Origin: Casuarius casuarius
Taxonomy: Eukaryota; Chordata; Aves; Casuariiformes; Casuariidae
Reading direction: 5' to 3'
Length of the DNA stretch: 64,000 nt
Assembly: GCA_003342895.1 (NCBI GenBank)
Contig: PTFA01000158.1
Location: 1,258,026 to 1,322,025, forward strand
Positions 36,308 through 49,000 of this stretch are shown here, piece after piece (position 1 is the first letter of the stretch; each line of letters begins with the position of its first letter). A program made the position numbers and the translations under genes. The notes under the pieces are model-generated. The model was not told where the DNA came from, did no database searches, and worked only from the letters and a program-made list of their open reading frames with translations.

Positions 36308-36462
36308 AGAAAAGACATAAACCATCTGTGGAACTCATTGCCACAGGTTGTTTTTGCAAAAGCTATAGTGTATTTCAGAATAGAGCAGAAAATAATGAAT
36401 GGAGACTGAAGTCTTTTGTGGCTATTAATTACTATGGGATAAATGCCTATTTATGTCAAAGT
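36308..36462 (+). mobile_element. Old CR1 LINE fragment, ORF2 C-terminus
   Basis: Translation from 36323 gives HLWNSLPQVVFAKAIVYF, then RIEQKIMNGD and a stop. This matches the CR1 C-terminal block 'LWNSLPQDVVEAKSIAGFKKELDKFMEDRSINGY' over its whole length. The following TATGGGATAAATGCCTAT is the start of the CR1 3' UTR type. The frame is open over 34 codons, which is good preservation for such an old copy. It is inactive because only about 150 bp remain. Confidence 0.8.
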
Positions 36463-37749
36463 TCCTTAACGGTTTTTTAGATAAAGACCACATCTTAGGC
36501 CTCAAGTTGCAGAGCACCTAACGAATTTTCAGTGCTCTGTAAACAATAGTTGCAGATTTATTATTTCTGGAAAAAAAAAACCCTGAATAACTAATTGACA
36601 TTGGAAGCTCTCATTGCTTCTAAGCAGAAAGAGGCCCCTCTGAGTAGATGTCTGAGGGGCACTCTATTTTCCAGGGTGTAACTATGCAAAAGTATTTTTT
36701 GAGATGTTGTTGCCTTCAAGTATGTGACACTGTCACATGCCCACTGAGAAACTTATATAGACATGAATGGAAGGGAACAAAAGTGTTTCTCTTAAGCCTG
36801 AAAATAGATAAACTGCACCGTTATGTATGTAGGAAGGTTACATAACCTTCCTTTACAGAGCCCATGTTAAACCATGTTTTTCTCTCTATCTGAAAGAAAC
36901 CCACACAATACAAATATATGGTGAAACACCCACTGCATTTCTAATACTTTTACTTGTAGTATTTATCTAATGGAAGTTGAACGACTACTGTCAAGGGTAA
37001 TGAGGGGTACAGGGCTCCCGGGGAGGAGAAAACAGTGTGCTGCCTCGGACAGAAATGACTGCAGCCTGCCTTCATGGCGGGGCATGCTGGCGTGACCAGG
37101 AGTCCCACATGGCTGGTGGGATATGAAGGACCTCTACACACCCGGGCAATGTGAACCAGCAGGACATTGTCTGAAAAGCCTCACCACTGACAGATAAATG
37201 GAGGAGGTTTCCTGTGCCATTGATCTGTATCGCTTACCTGAACCTCGGCTGTGCCAGTCTCTGAACTGCACTGTAGGATCTTGCATGGGATTAGGAGAGA
37301 GGAGTCCAAGGCACAAAAGGGAAGAGTTTGAAGGAGGTACCAAAAACCTGGTCTGTGGCACACGTATAGGGAGAGCTGGCTGCTGTTGTAGACAGCTGTA
37401 ATCAACTCTTTTAATAAAGACCGAGGCTGGCTTTGAGAACATATGGTCTCAATACACTGCCCATCATCAGGGGAAGGTATTGCAGTGATGCCTGAGCTCA
37501 GAGAGACCTGAGGTAGAGAATCAGCAAGGGGTGACCCATCCCCATCCCAGAGCTACCAGCTCTATCTGGATGCAGTCTGTTTATTTTCTCTTGGGAATGT
37601 GCTAGGACAAACAAACCTGGGGAAGGGGAATTAGGATTAGGAAAGGACTCTGCAGTCCTTTCCTAAGACATGGCTGAAGGAGCTGACACAGGATCTGTGT
37701 GATCTGAGGTGAATGGAGATGGTGGGTTATAGAATGATAATTCCAGTCC
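36463..37749. other. Unique non-coding sequence
   Basis: No gene is recognised. The stretch 37000-37150 is GC-richer, with five CpG. Frames on both strands at 37134-37442 shadow one another and show no domain. Confidence 0.5.
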
Positions 37750-38100
37750 AAGAATTAGGGGACATCAAATAAACAAATATCAGGCTTATAACAAGCAACA
37801 GGATGTGGTCCTTACACAGCATGGGATTAAGCTGTGAAACTCTGCAAGAAATTGTAGGTGGTAAAAGTTTCATGCCTTCCCAAAAATTGGACAAATATTT
37901 GGAAGTCTGTCAAAGACTACTAAATACAAAGACCACACCTCTAATTTAGGACATTCCTGAGCTGCAAATCTACTGGTGGTTGGGAGTGCCACCATATGAT
38001 CTCCTCTTCCATTCCTCTTCTTTAACCATCTGCTGTTGGTTACTGTGAGAGAGAATCTTGGGTTGAGTGGACTTAGATCTAAGCTACGATGACTGTTCCG
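37750..38100 (+). mobile_element. Old CR1 LINE fragment, 3' coding end and 3' UTR
   Basis: Successive blocks match the CR1 order: AAGAATTAGGGGACATCAAAT (37750), TGTGAAACTCTGCAAGAAAT near 37833 ('TGTGGAACTCCTTGCCA'), AAAAATTGGACAAATATTTGG ('AACTGGACAAATTCATGG'), then CATTCCTGAGCTGCAAATC, CATCTGCTGTTGGTTACTGT, and GAGTGGACTTAGATCTAAGC ('GATGGACCTTTGGTCTGACC'). The full 350 bp is collinear with no large gap. It is a separate copy from 36308-36462, since both include the 'LWNSLP' region. Confidence 0.85.
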
Positions 38101-41100
38101 TGCTCTTGTGATTCTTGGAAGTGCTTATCGGCTTGGGTGCAGAGCTGAGCAAATGCTGAGCAAATACAGTTATATTCCTGTGGATTCGTGTTAGGCTCGG
38201 ATCCTGACAACTTGGTTATTTCTGCACCATGTTTGCTCTTGTTAATTCTAGGGCAAGTGCAGCCTCAGTGGACTTGTGTCCATCTCCCCTCAGCAGTGTA
38301 TGCATATGCATGGAGCACTTCCCTGTCACATTGGTTTATGTAGGGATACAAAACATCCTATTTCAGAACAAGATTTTTTTGTTAAGTGATTTGGGAAATG
38401 ATGTATTTCTCTCCTAAATTATGCATCCTTTCTTTTGTACTTTGGATGATAGCATGTAAAGTCAGTTTGTCAAACTACCATTTTTTCCAGATGCACATTT
38501 TTCCATTCTGGTCTCTGTTATTCATGACCGTTTTCTGCTTGCTGGCACGGATTCATTTATCTAGCATGCTGCTTTTGTTCCTTAAGTTAGTTGTTTCAAG
38601 GCCATCTACACTAATAGCAGATAAATTGCTTCTCCATAAAATTCCTTTTGATGCTATGACTTTCATTGTTGCTGCTTTCTGTGCTTTTTTCAGAAGGCAA
38701 GAATGATGATGCAAAATATAATGTAAATCAGTGAGCTGTCAGGAGAGAGCTGCATGCGAATACATGTGATAAAGCGCTGTATTTCTCCTTCAGCAGCTAT
38801 TCAAAGACAATCTGTCTGATTTGTCTTACACTTGCAAAAATCTGAGGCATGGCTGCACACTTTCAGCACTTTCATGCACTTTCTAAATGCTAAATGCTCA
38901 GGTTCTTGCAGCAGAGAGAAAGGATAAAAGAAACGCTCAGTGGGGGGAAAGGGAACAGAAAAGAAGTCAAGAACAGTAGCTCCAGTGAGACAGTTTGACC
39001 AGTGATTAGCATGTGTAGGAGACTGGCTGATGCATCTGACCTCCAGAGTTAGTGACACAACTTTCTCCAGAATTTTCACCTGCATAACTAGTGTAGGAAA
39101 CAACTTGCAGAGCTGTCAGTGAACAAACTGAAGCTTGACTGTATGTCTTGTTGCCTCTTTCCATAGCTCCAGCTTCCTTCATCCTGTGCTTCAGAACTTA
39201 AACTTGTCAGTGGGAGGAAGGATACCTGGCTACACTACAAAATTAGTTTATAGACTAACAGTTAAGATAACTGATCTTAATATTTAAACTGTTTAATGAT
39301 ACCTATGTCAGTTGTTAACTTCTAATTTATACTAGCTTCACTGATGGCATCGAAACAATTTATTTTACATTCCAGACTAATTAAGGCTGAATCTATCTTC
39401 TGCTTCACCTCACACAGGCATGCTGAGGAGAAATGGGCTTCTTATCTATCCTAGTGTTACTGTGCAGAAGTCATGCTGCATGTTGTATTTTGCTTTACTG
39501 AGTCCCTAGGGAGTTAGCTACTGCTGTTGAGAATGTTTCTCCACTCTAAAAGCAGATGCGCAACCCTCCTCCGTGACAGCTTGAAGTAACTGCAGAGGGC
39601 AATCTCACACTCTTCCTTTTTTTTGGGTTAACTGTAAAATGGACATTGCAGAACATGCCGTGTTAAGGTTACCTCAGCATTGGGCTGATAGCCAGTGTTG
39701 GCTGATAAATGACACTTTCTTCCTTACCTGCCTGCTCCGTGTAAGCGTTTCTCTGCAGTTAACCCTTGGTTCTCAGTCCTCTCCCCACATGACTATGTCA
39801 GTAGCGTTTCTCTCCCATAACCTTGTCCCCTCTGCAGAGAGGCTCTGCTTTGTTACAGCACCTCCAGCCCTCACTGATGCAATTCAGAATTGTATCGATG
39901 ATTTGCAGTGGTATTTAGAATTAGGATTAGAGCAAGCCAGTCTGTTCTTCAAGGTTCTGCAGCACCTTTTTGTGTGGGCTGTGAGGCCTACATCCTAAAC
40001 TTACACAGCTAAAGGTGTGTTCACATGAGCATGTGCAAGGCAATGGACTGGTGTTAGGCATATGTTTCACTGGCATTTGTTTTGTCATAGCAAATGTCTG
40101 AACATTTTTCCCTGCCTTTTCCTTTGCTTTCGTGCTTGTCCCTAAAACACCTTGCAGGAACTGTGTGATTATAAGTGATGCTCAGCTGGACAACAGACAA
40201 GATGGCCATCACTCAGCATTTAAATGACCTAAGGAGACTGTGATCGATGTTTCCCATATTTACCATGGGAAGAATATGCCAATAAAATGTAGCATAGATA
40301 TTAGGGAAAACTGATCATCATCATAGCATGTTAGAATAGACAGACAACAGTTTGTCTGGAGTAGTCTAGACAGGTCTCAACCTGCCACAGAGCGTGAAGG
40401 TGGACTGACTGGAGCCCTCTTCTCTGGTATTTATATGACTGATTTAAACAGGGATGGGAGGCAGGGCTAAGGGAGAGAGAAAAATCTTCCTGATCTTGAT
40501 GGTTACTCAGAAAACCTGAGAAACTTGATTTGTAAAAGTTATATCAAAAAAAAAGGAAACAAACACCTATTTGTTAAATTTGGGATTGAGAATATATTAA
40601 AGGAAAGATGAGTCTCAACACAGCTGATATTTGTGTCATTCGATGCATATATACAGGAACTGAGCCTGGCTTCTGAGCTAACAGCAGCACAGTGACAGCC
40701 ACCATAACTCTATAAACGATACTTTTCTCCTTACCTATCTGCTGTCTGAGGGCCTGTCTCTGCCATAAAGGTGTGCCATCCCATCATGGGTGTGCCAATA
40801 AAGTTTATGACTGCCAGTGTTGTACTACAGCTTCTCCCTGTCTCTTCCTCCACCTTCTTCCTTCCACATTTCCATGCAGCCAAATTATTTAAGCCCAAGA
40901 CTCCTTTGAACAGCTCCCACCAAAGGTGGCTGTGTGCTAGGCTGAAAAGCTGGAGGAAAAATTTTGTGATTAAAATAATTCCTGTGTTCCTGTGGAAGTG
41001 ACTCGGGGGTGGTGCAGAGCCTGCCTTGTCTGACCTCGCCTATGATGGATTCATTAATCTCACTGAATGTGCCAGAAGATCAGCTAACCGCTTTTCCCAT

Positions 41101-42185
41101 TTGGCTGCCCCAGATGGCATTTCTGAGGAAACAGTGAAGATTGGATGGGGGATATGACTTGAATTTCAACAGCCCATTGCTGCTTCAGAATATTTAGCCT
41201 AAGAAAAAGATAGCAGTTACCTCAGTCCACTCTGTGCATGAAAAGCATTTGGAAGTGCATATAGATTCTGTTCCTTAACTGGTTGAGACATGACCTTCAG
41301 CCATGGGAGAAATCACACTGTACACTGTGCTGTACAGAGCTCTCATCTGCACTAAAGAGCTTTTTGAAACAACTGACTTAGTTCTTTTGTATTCTTAGGG
41401 GAGAAAAAGATGTACAAAAAATGTTATTAAAGCCCTTTATGGTTTAAGAGCCTGGATCATCTCTGTTACATCCTGATACCACTACATAAAGTCAATCTGT
41501 CAGAGAGCAACTTTAGCCAGCCTTTAGTGCAATATGTTTCCTGCTTTCTCCCATGGTACACATCTGCCTTAAAATACTACTTTATCAGCCTGAATACTCC
41601 ACTGGTTAGTGTGCAATGATGCTATATATTTTACTTATAAACCACTTCGGCACCTGCTCCCTAGTGTGCCAAAAATAGGCATTCATAGTCAAGCTAGGGA
41701 AATGGTCTGTGTCCAGCATAAGGAAAAGCTCCTGTGCAGTTCAGGAGATTTTCTCCCATGAAATGATTTTAAGATAGGATCCTAAATCTGTATATTGAAA
41801 GATCTGGAGTATAGGGAATCCCACTGCTTTTAATCTTCCTGATTTGCTTATGCTATCGTCTGAACTTGCAGTTCAGAACTAAGTGAGAGTGTGAGGATTA
41901 TACCAAAATAAACTTTGTTTCTTCAGAGTGGTAGAGAGATAATACCTCACCCAAATGTGCATGTACAAGCATGGGGCTCGGAAAGGAAGGAGGAGCTCTG
42001 CAGAACTCCCTGCATAGAGGAGCATCATTGAATATTTATTCAGGGAGAGCTTATGAAGTAATCGATATTATACTAAGGAGTGTGTGGACACTGTGCTGAT
42101 ATCTATACTACTAACTAATGAGGTGTAAGATCCAGGGCTCAGGATTCAAATTTGCTTTGTGGCCCTCTTTTATTTATTGATATAG
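38101..42185. other. Unique non-coding sequence
   Basis: No gene is recognised over 4 kb. An 11-base unit GCTGAGCAAAT occurs twice in tandem at 38144-38165. The 119-codon frame at 39639-39998 lacks a domain. Confidence 0.5.
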
Positions 42186-42270
42186 GCATAGCCAATCCTT
42201 GCCCCAAAGCCAGCAATCTGAATAGATTAAACAAACATGGTGGGGGCCAGAGAGCAGAGGGAACAAGCTA
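42186..42270 (+). repeat. MIR/SINE-like ancient fragment
   Basis: CCAATCCTTGCCCCAAAGCC, then AGCAATCTGAATAGATTAAA, then CAAACATGGTGGGGG. This follows the order of a common amniote interspersed repeat ('CAGTCCCTGCCCCAAAGAGCTTACAATCTAAATAGACAAGACAGACAAAGGGTGGGAGG'). A second, clearer copy lies at 63364-63470. Family placement as MIR-related is my inference. Confidence 0.5.
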
Positions 42271-44007
42271 AATGAAGAGAGTGCCTGGAAATAACCTCGT
42301 AGAGTCACAGCCCTGATTCATTCTGTCTTTCTTTATGGATGCATTTAATAAAGAGCATAAACAACATGGAAAGAATAGAAATGGAGCTGAAGTAAAGGGT
42401 CCAAAGGGAAGGTGAAAGAGAGAGGCGGTGAGGGAGTGTGTGCAATAACCATGTCAATGATCTGAGAAGGACAAACTTCAGTGTGTGGGAGTGAGGCTGA
42501 GAATACTCAGTACAGCGCTGGTCTTTGGCCTTTTAGTATTTGGTATTTTGGCCTTTTTGCCCAATTTTTTTTCTCCAGATGTAACGGTGACCTAGTGACT
42601 GGTTCAGAAGGCTGGAGACACCTACATGAACTTGCGTTAATCCTTCCTCCCAAGCATTGGTCAATCCCCTAAGCCTATAGTTTAAAAACTTTTGACTAAA
42701 TGCTAGCCAAACACAACTGTTTTCACAAACCCAGCTTGTCTAGCACTTTGGTACCTGATCAAGCAATAGCTGCTGAATGAATTCCAGTACTTCCAGACTT
42801 CCTCTGTACCTATGAATATGGACTGAGACCCTAAGACAGTGTAAAAAAAAGTAATGGTTTCATGTGATTTCAGCTTTAAAGCAAATACAACTTGTCATCA
42901 GATGAGAAGTGTTCTGTGAAGCTATTGCTTCAGTAATTTGAATATATTAATCTCTTTCTTTAAATAGGGCGTGCTTTGCAAAGAGAAATGCTGTCTTTTA
43001 TTAGATGAAAAGTTATAGCTGGAAGTAATGGACTGGCTTCTAATATGTAAGCTTATCTCCTTTTTCCATGCGTTGATATATAAAAAAATTCTCTCTACAA
43101 ACATTGCTGCTTTCATAACTACCATAACTATCACAGCACTTGTTTTGTGTGTTTCTTTTCAGAGTAATAAGTGGGTCGTGATTACTTTAAGTTTATAAAC
43201 TTTACTCAGGTAGTCCTTTTCTCTGAGATAAAATCTCCACGAGGATTTGAAATATTCGTGCTCAAATGGGCTGAAAGCTGTTTTTTTTCACTTGATTAAC
43301 TACATAGCTTTTCAAGTCAATATAATTCTTCTTGATATGGGACGTTAAGCCACCATATGGTATTAATCTATACCACTGTAGTCATACTTACATAATTCAT
43401 CATGTGCCTACTCTTATTCTGAAATGCATGACTCTTCTTACTGTTATCCCAGAATTAGAAAAGTCACTTTTATTCTGTTCCAGTATCCACATTAGAATTT
43501 ATGTTCTTAAATTTGTAGTGGCATAATTTTACCATCTTTCGGCTTAATTTTTCTGTATTGATAAGCTCTCAGTCTGACCTGTACAAAATGCAATGTAGAG
43601 ACAGTTATATCAGTATAAAAGAACATCAATAATTCTTATTTCAAAGGATAGTTTTCCTGACGTTGTTAATAAGTCATGCTATTTGATTTTAACTTAATCA
43701 AATGCATGTAGTATATTCAGGTTTTTTTATTTTGATTTGGTAATAATAAAAATAGGGTCTCATTAACCCAGTATACTGATCTTTGAAATAAAAGAGCATA
43801 TGTGTGCACATGTGTGCTTGTGTGTGTATGTTGCAATTGCAGAAATAGCTTTGAATAAAGCAAAACACCTTGGCAAGGTCTGATGGATTTGCTATTCCTC
43901 TTTGAAGGAGGTTATTCAACTTAAGGACTGTCTTTTTTCCATATGCTTTTAAGGTTCATCCTAATGGAAATAATGACACTGAATAGCTGTATAGCAATTC
44001 ATACATT
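42271..44007. other. Unique non-coding sequence
   Basis: No gene is seen. At 43797-43832 an alternating purine-pyrimidine stretch (ATGTGTGCACATGTGTGC then TGTGTGTATG) is low complexity and partly palindromic around TGCACA. Confidence 0.5.
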
Positions 44008-44068
44008 CAAAGCGCTGCACAAACATTAACTAATACAGTTGCACAACAACTAAATAACTATAATACTG
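44008..44068 (+). repeat. MIR-like ancient SINE fragment
   Basis: AAAGCGCTGCACAAACATTA, then ACTAATACAGTTGCACAACA, then a run of ACTAAATAACTATAATAC. The order and spacing match the MIR segment 'AAAGCGCTTTACAAACATTA..CTAATTAATCCTCACAACA..GGTAGGTATTATTAT'. It ends just before the CpG cluster. Confidence 0.5.
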
Positions 44069-44078
44069 ACTGTCAAGG

Positions 44079-44293
44079 CGGCGAAGAAGCAGACGAGTGG
44101 AAAACATTGTGTGCAGCTCTGGAATGGATTATACAGCGAGGGGCGAGCGCATGCGAGACTTCCCTGGAGAGAAGGAGGTTCAGCCTGCCCGTGTGCCTCA
44201 GGTCGGGCTCGCTCCGTCTCAGCCACCTGCGATGCTGTGCTTAAAGCGGTAATTAGCCTGTAGCAGATGCTGGTCTCTTGCCAACTCCACCCT
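44079..44293 (+). promoter_or_regulatory. Small CpG cluster ending at a consensus 5' splice site: candidate promoter or first exon
   Basis: I count 13 CpG dinucleotides in 44079-44248, in a window where CpG is otherwise sparse. GC content is visibly higher than on either side. At 44293 the sequence CCCT is followed by GTAAGT, a perfect extended donor, then a T-rich intron-like start. No ATG-led frame with a known domain is seen on the plus strand; the minus strand is open for 86 codons (44310-44050) without recognisable features. It could be a promoter of a non-coding RNA, an alternative first exon, an unmethylated enhancer, or chance. Confidence 0.35.
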
Positions 44294-44299
44294 GTAAGT

Positions 44300-47200
44300 T
44301 TTCTTTGCACTGTACATCAAAATGTAACGATGCCAGTTCCTGGGTTCTGGTGACTGGTTTCCTGTTGAACATCTGCGTAAAAATCTGAGGTACTTTCTAA
44401 AGTTGTTCCCTTAATCTTCTGCTATTTTTTTTTCTGTTGTTGTTGGGATATTTTTTAAACAAACTGCTGACAAGAATGCGGAAAAGACTCGATTTGGTGC
44501 CTTGGGTGACACCATTCTGTCACTGTCATCTTTACATCTTAGCTGGCCCACGGCAATAACAGCAGAATATGCTGATGAATTTATTGGAGTGCTTGAAATA
44601 TATATTTTGAGACATCTAATTCTTCACACCCTTCTGTTAATTTCCGGTTTTAAAAACTGGTGCTGCTGAGGTCTGTGAAACAGTAGCAGTGTTTGAAACA
44701 GGGTTCGCTGCTCTTCCATGACACAAGCTGAAATCACATTACTGCCCGTTACAAACATACTTTTTATTCACTATACCTTGAACTGATGGAAAATAATCCA
44801 TTTTCCTGCATCCATGACTGTACCTGAGGCCTTGTGGCCCTGCCCAATATAGTATACTCTAATAATAAGCCAGTCTGGAGGTGCTAAAAGCATTGATTGT
44901 TATTTTGGTTTTATTCCAAGCCGAGAAGAATGGGTCCAAACCTTTGACCTTCAAGTGCAAGGGAAAGCTTTTCTTCCAAGTGCTAATGTTCATACATACT
45001 TCCTCCATTTACATGTCATCTTTCATTATAAATGTTCAAAAGTGCCATTTGAACGTAATTGTGCACACATTTTCTGAATAGATCACTGCACCCACCACTG
45101 GAATAAAACTGCAGTTCCTGGGAGATGTGCAAGCACTGAGCAGTCACAAATGTCGGCATAGCAATCCAGAGCATGGCTAATTAAAACTCCTTTGCCTGTG
45201 AAAAGTAACATGTCTTTAGAGATCATATATATGATAATTCTGATTTTATTTAAATAAGGTATCTTGGAACAGTCCAGTATTCCTAGTGCCTTATGACATT
45301 GGTTCATCTGTTGAACATGGAATCTGATTATTAAACATGAATTCCTTCTCATTGTTAGCAACTGGCTGATTCTTGTTGCTTGTGTTTATTATGTTTTTGC
45401 TTCCCATTGCAGAATAGAAGAATTTATTCATTTGAAGATAGTGTTAAAATATCTATATGTTTTCACAAGACAGTAATAAGAATCACAGAAAATCAGTGCG
45501 CTTCAGTTTTGGTTCCCAATATTGAATTCCTACATTTTGAGAACAACTCCATGAGAATCCAGTGATCTGTGAGGTTTTTGTAAAGCCCCATTATTCGCCT
45601 TTCTGTGAAGCGGACCTTCAGATTCTTCTTTCCCCTTGATAATTTCACAGTTTGCAAAACCCAGCCCCTGTCTTCATGTATTGCAACGCTGTCACCATCA
45701 TTTGCCTTTCCAAAGTCACACTTTTGCCCTAACATAATACACCTCCTTTGAAATCTGTAATAATGAGCCATCTCTGGGTTTTTCATTAAAAACCAGCAGA
45801 TGTCATAGTTTCTCCAAGAAGAGTAGGTTTCTCTCTGGCCTTCTTTTGAAACTGCAACGGTTCCTTAGGCTTTTCTGTGGATTGTTTCATACAGCAATAA
45901 TTCTGCGTTAGGTAATTTATCGTTGAGCAACATGCTCTAACCGTCTGATGTTTTAGCTAGTCACACTTACAGGCAAAATACATTGCTATGAGAAATGTCA
46001 CCCTGTTTTACTGGCTGAAACATAGGGGAGGCATTGCTCTGATGCTACTCACCCCAGCACTGTATCATTTTGATTACTATACAGAAAGATTTTCAGAATT
46101 TCATTCCCACTGTCCCTCCATTTGCTCACATTTTTATGTCTGAGCCTTTTTTTTTGCTGCAACTCTGATGTGTGTCCAAAATGACTAAATGGATTCAACT
46201 TAATGAGTTGTACTGATGGAACGAAGTAAATAGTTATGTAATGAAAGCACAAATGGTGGAATGCGCATACTGGTTAAATCAACTAAAATTAATTTTACCT
46301 AACTTTAGCTACCTCAGAATTGGACATCTAGTCTGAAGGAGCTGTCTTGCCTTCTTATGCGGTTAAGGGAGAAAAATAAACACTTCCAAAGGCTATTTCA
46401 TTCCATCCCAAGATTAGTGCTGGGAAATCAATGATCCTCTGGAGTTACCTGTATCTCTCTATCAAGTACAGAAGGACCCTAATGGCTATTTTAACCTAGA
46501 TGCCTAATTTTTAGATGTCTAGAATTAGGTGATTTTTGTAGTCACAGTGAATCCTGCCCATTATACCTATTTTTTCCATCACAATCCATGTTGGACAATT
46601 TCTCCATCAGCAGCAGTTAAATAGACAGTATTTATTCTATTACATCTACATACAAATCTGTAGATTTTGTTAGAGTAGTGCCTAAGGTCCTGCAAAACCT
46701 CACTGGCATTTTCCCTGCACTATCTCTAGGTAGTGGAAGGCAATTAGGACGCCCGTTTTTCAGATACAGAATTGAAGTGTAACAGCTACTTTCTCAGTCT
46801 GCTCCATCTGGACTGATACATCAAGGATTAGTGCTGGGGTCTAAAGTGCAAGACCCTGCAGCCCTAGGTAGAAGCAATCTATCTCCTCTGTGGGGGCTGG
46901 AGAGAGAGGAAAAGCAGGAAGAAGTGTGAAAGACAGAAAATGCTAATGGCAGTTGACAGGAGTCATACGAGCTGAGATTTATCACAAAAAAGACTGTGGC
47001 ACAGCCACGAATACAATGTAGACCTGCTGAGCTCTTCTGGTCAAGAGCTCATACAAAGTGAATCCTCCTGTGTGAACATCCCTGGATTTGCATTAAAAAA
47101 AACCCCTCCCTCCCCCCCAAAAAAACCCTGTGCAAGCAGAGTTTAAATAAAATTTTGTTTATTAGGCAAATAAGCATTGATTTTTAGCTGTGTTGATTTT

Positions 47201-48660
47201 ACTAGGAGGAAAGAGTGAGATACACTTCATTTAACATTCATTTAACATTAGCTGCTTAAGAGTTAGGTACATAGACTGAACTGGCTGTCTAAGTGTGCCC
47301 TGGACTCAATGCAGAAAGAGAGATAGCTCAATAGAAATCCGTGTTTGGATGCGACAAATTGCCATCTCCCTCCATTACCTATAGACACGGCCTAAATAAG
47401 TAGCTTGACAGCTAATTTTAGGTAAGATGTATCACATGTAAAAACAAAAAAAAAAATGGAAAATCATCACAGAAATGAAAATATTTAAAGAAATCTAAAA
47501 GATGTTGTGTACAGTATATTTTTATGCACAGGATCAGGAAGAACTTGGCAATTTGAGCTTGTAGGGGGCTAATGCAGATAAATTGCCAAAATAACGATGA
47601 AGACTCATGCTCTATAATAGACTGGAATAACAGAAGAGGGCTTCCAGTGTGTGGGATGCCAGGAGCCAGGGAATGTAAAGCTAAGCTGGGATGTCTTGTT
47701 CCTCAGAGAGCAGCATATGACAGGCTATGATTTCTTCCCATTCACACTTCATGCAACCATAAAAAACGGCGGGTGGAGGGGGGCAAATTGTGTTCCCTCT
47801 AAAAACTCCTGACACCTTTTTCAACAATGTTCAAAATACAGACATCTGTCTTGGAGAAAAGGAAATAATTTTAGAATGAAAATTAGGAGAATTTGTTGTG
47901 AAATGAGTCAGGGAAACAGCTTGACCTCAGTCAGGAAGAGGATCTGTGTGCTGCTCGGACTTATCAAAACATGTGCTGCATTAAATATAGCTCCTCCTGA
48001 CATTCAGAATTGCCTACTACTGATCTGCTTCTAGCTGAGAAGTGACGGCACTGCTGGTGTAGCTGAGTGAAATGGTTATCGTTAGCATTTTTCTTCTTGA
48101 CGAAAATCAGCCCAAATTAAGTTCATAACACTTTCTGCAGGAGTGAGGCCATTTTATAATTTTTTAGCTTAAATTTCTGAGCTTGATACTTTGAATCTGT
48201 AAACAGCCCCTCTTGCTTCAGCAGTGGAGGAGGGCAGACATCTTAAATTCTTGTGTCTCTTCAAATTTTACTTTTCAGTAAACGTCACTGACTCATCTCC
48301 GCAGATGTGGAAATGAGAGCTGGGTAAAGTCAAACTGTTTAGCCAGCCAGCTTTGGGATCTGATGGATTATGTATGGGCCTAGCACTGAGGCGTCTTCTC
48401 TAGCTACAAGTTTTGGTGCTTATGTCTTGCACCACATCGGTTATGTCTGTTAATAAAGCGCATTTCTCCATCTGAAAGCTAGTGATGGATGCAAGATTCC
48501 TCTGCAGCCTGGTTGGTGCAGGGAAGAGGGAGAAAGGAGAAAGAGGGAGAGGGATGGGTGGATGGAGTAGGAAAGGATCTTCTGGAGGTTTGGGATCCTT
48601 GGGTTTCTCTTGCTGTCCCCACTCAAAGCTAGCATTCCTCCTGGGTGCATAGACTAACCA
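44300..48660. other. Unique non-coding sequence
   Basis: No gene is accepted. Between 45382 and 45411 a T/C-rich tract ends in TTGCAG, a good acceptor, followed by a 50-codon open frame to 45563, while the opposite strand is open over 45493-45786 (97 codons); neither is recognised. An 11-base unit TTCATTTAACA is tandemly repeated at 47226-47247. A C-rich/A-rich low-complexity patch lies at 47094-47128. Weak MIR/CR1-like traces occur at 46665-46740. Confidence 0.4.
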
Positions 48661-49000
48661 TCCCCCAAGCTGCCTTTATTCTTGCATCTCCCTGGCTTTT
48701 TTTTCTGCTCCTGAGCGACATCTGCTCCCCCTTCTCCATCTCTGCGGCTGTGTGAGAGAGGGAGTGGGAACTGCCATTCCTGCCGCTGCATGAGGAAAAG
48801 GGGTTGAGCAGAGAGAGGGGACAAGGGGCAGTGACACCACCCCACACAGCCTGTGGCCCTGAGCCACTTCCCAACCCTGGCGGGACCTGCAGCAGGCTTC
48901 TATGGAGGAGGTGGAAATACCCAGCAACACAGCACCTTGCTGCCCGGGCCGGCGGCCAGCTTCACTTGCCTGAAGCTGGTCCTGTAGTCAAAGGTAGGCA
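48661..49000. other. GC-rich patch
   Basis: This is about 340 bp of higher GC with seven CpG, three of them in CCCGGGCCGGCGG near 48944-48956. Overlapping minus-strand frames (63 to 84 codons) exist in all three phases, so composition rather than coding explains them. A possible donor AAAG/GTAGGC lies at 48996. It is weaker than the CpG cluster at 44.1 kb and no promoter element is recognised. Confidence 0.3.

Noticed and set aside
46665..46760. Possible MIR or CR1-associated repeat
   Set aside because: Scattered short matches only; could not align it consistently.
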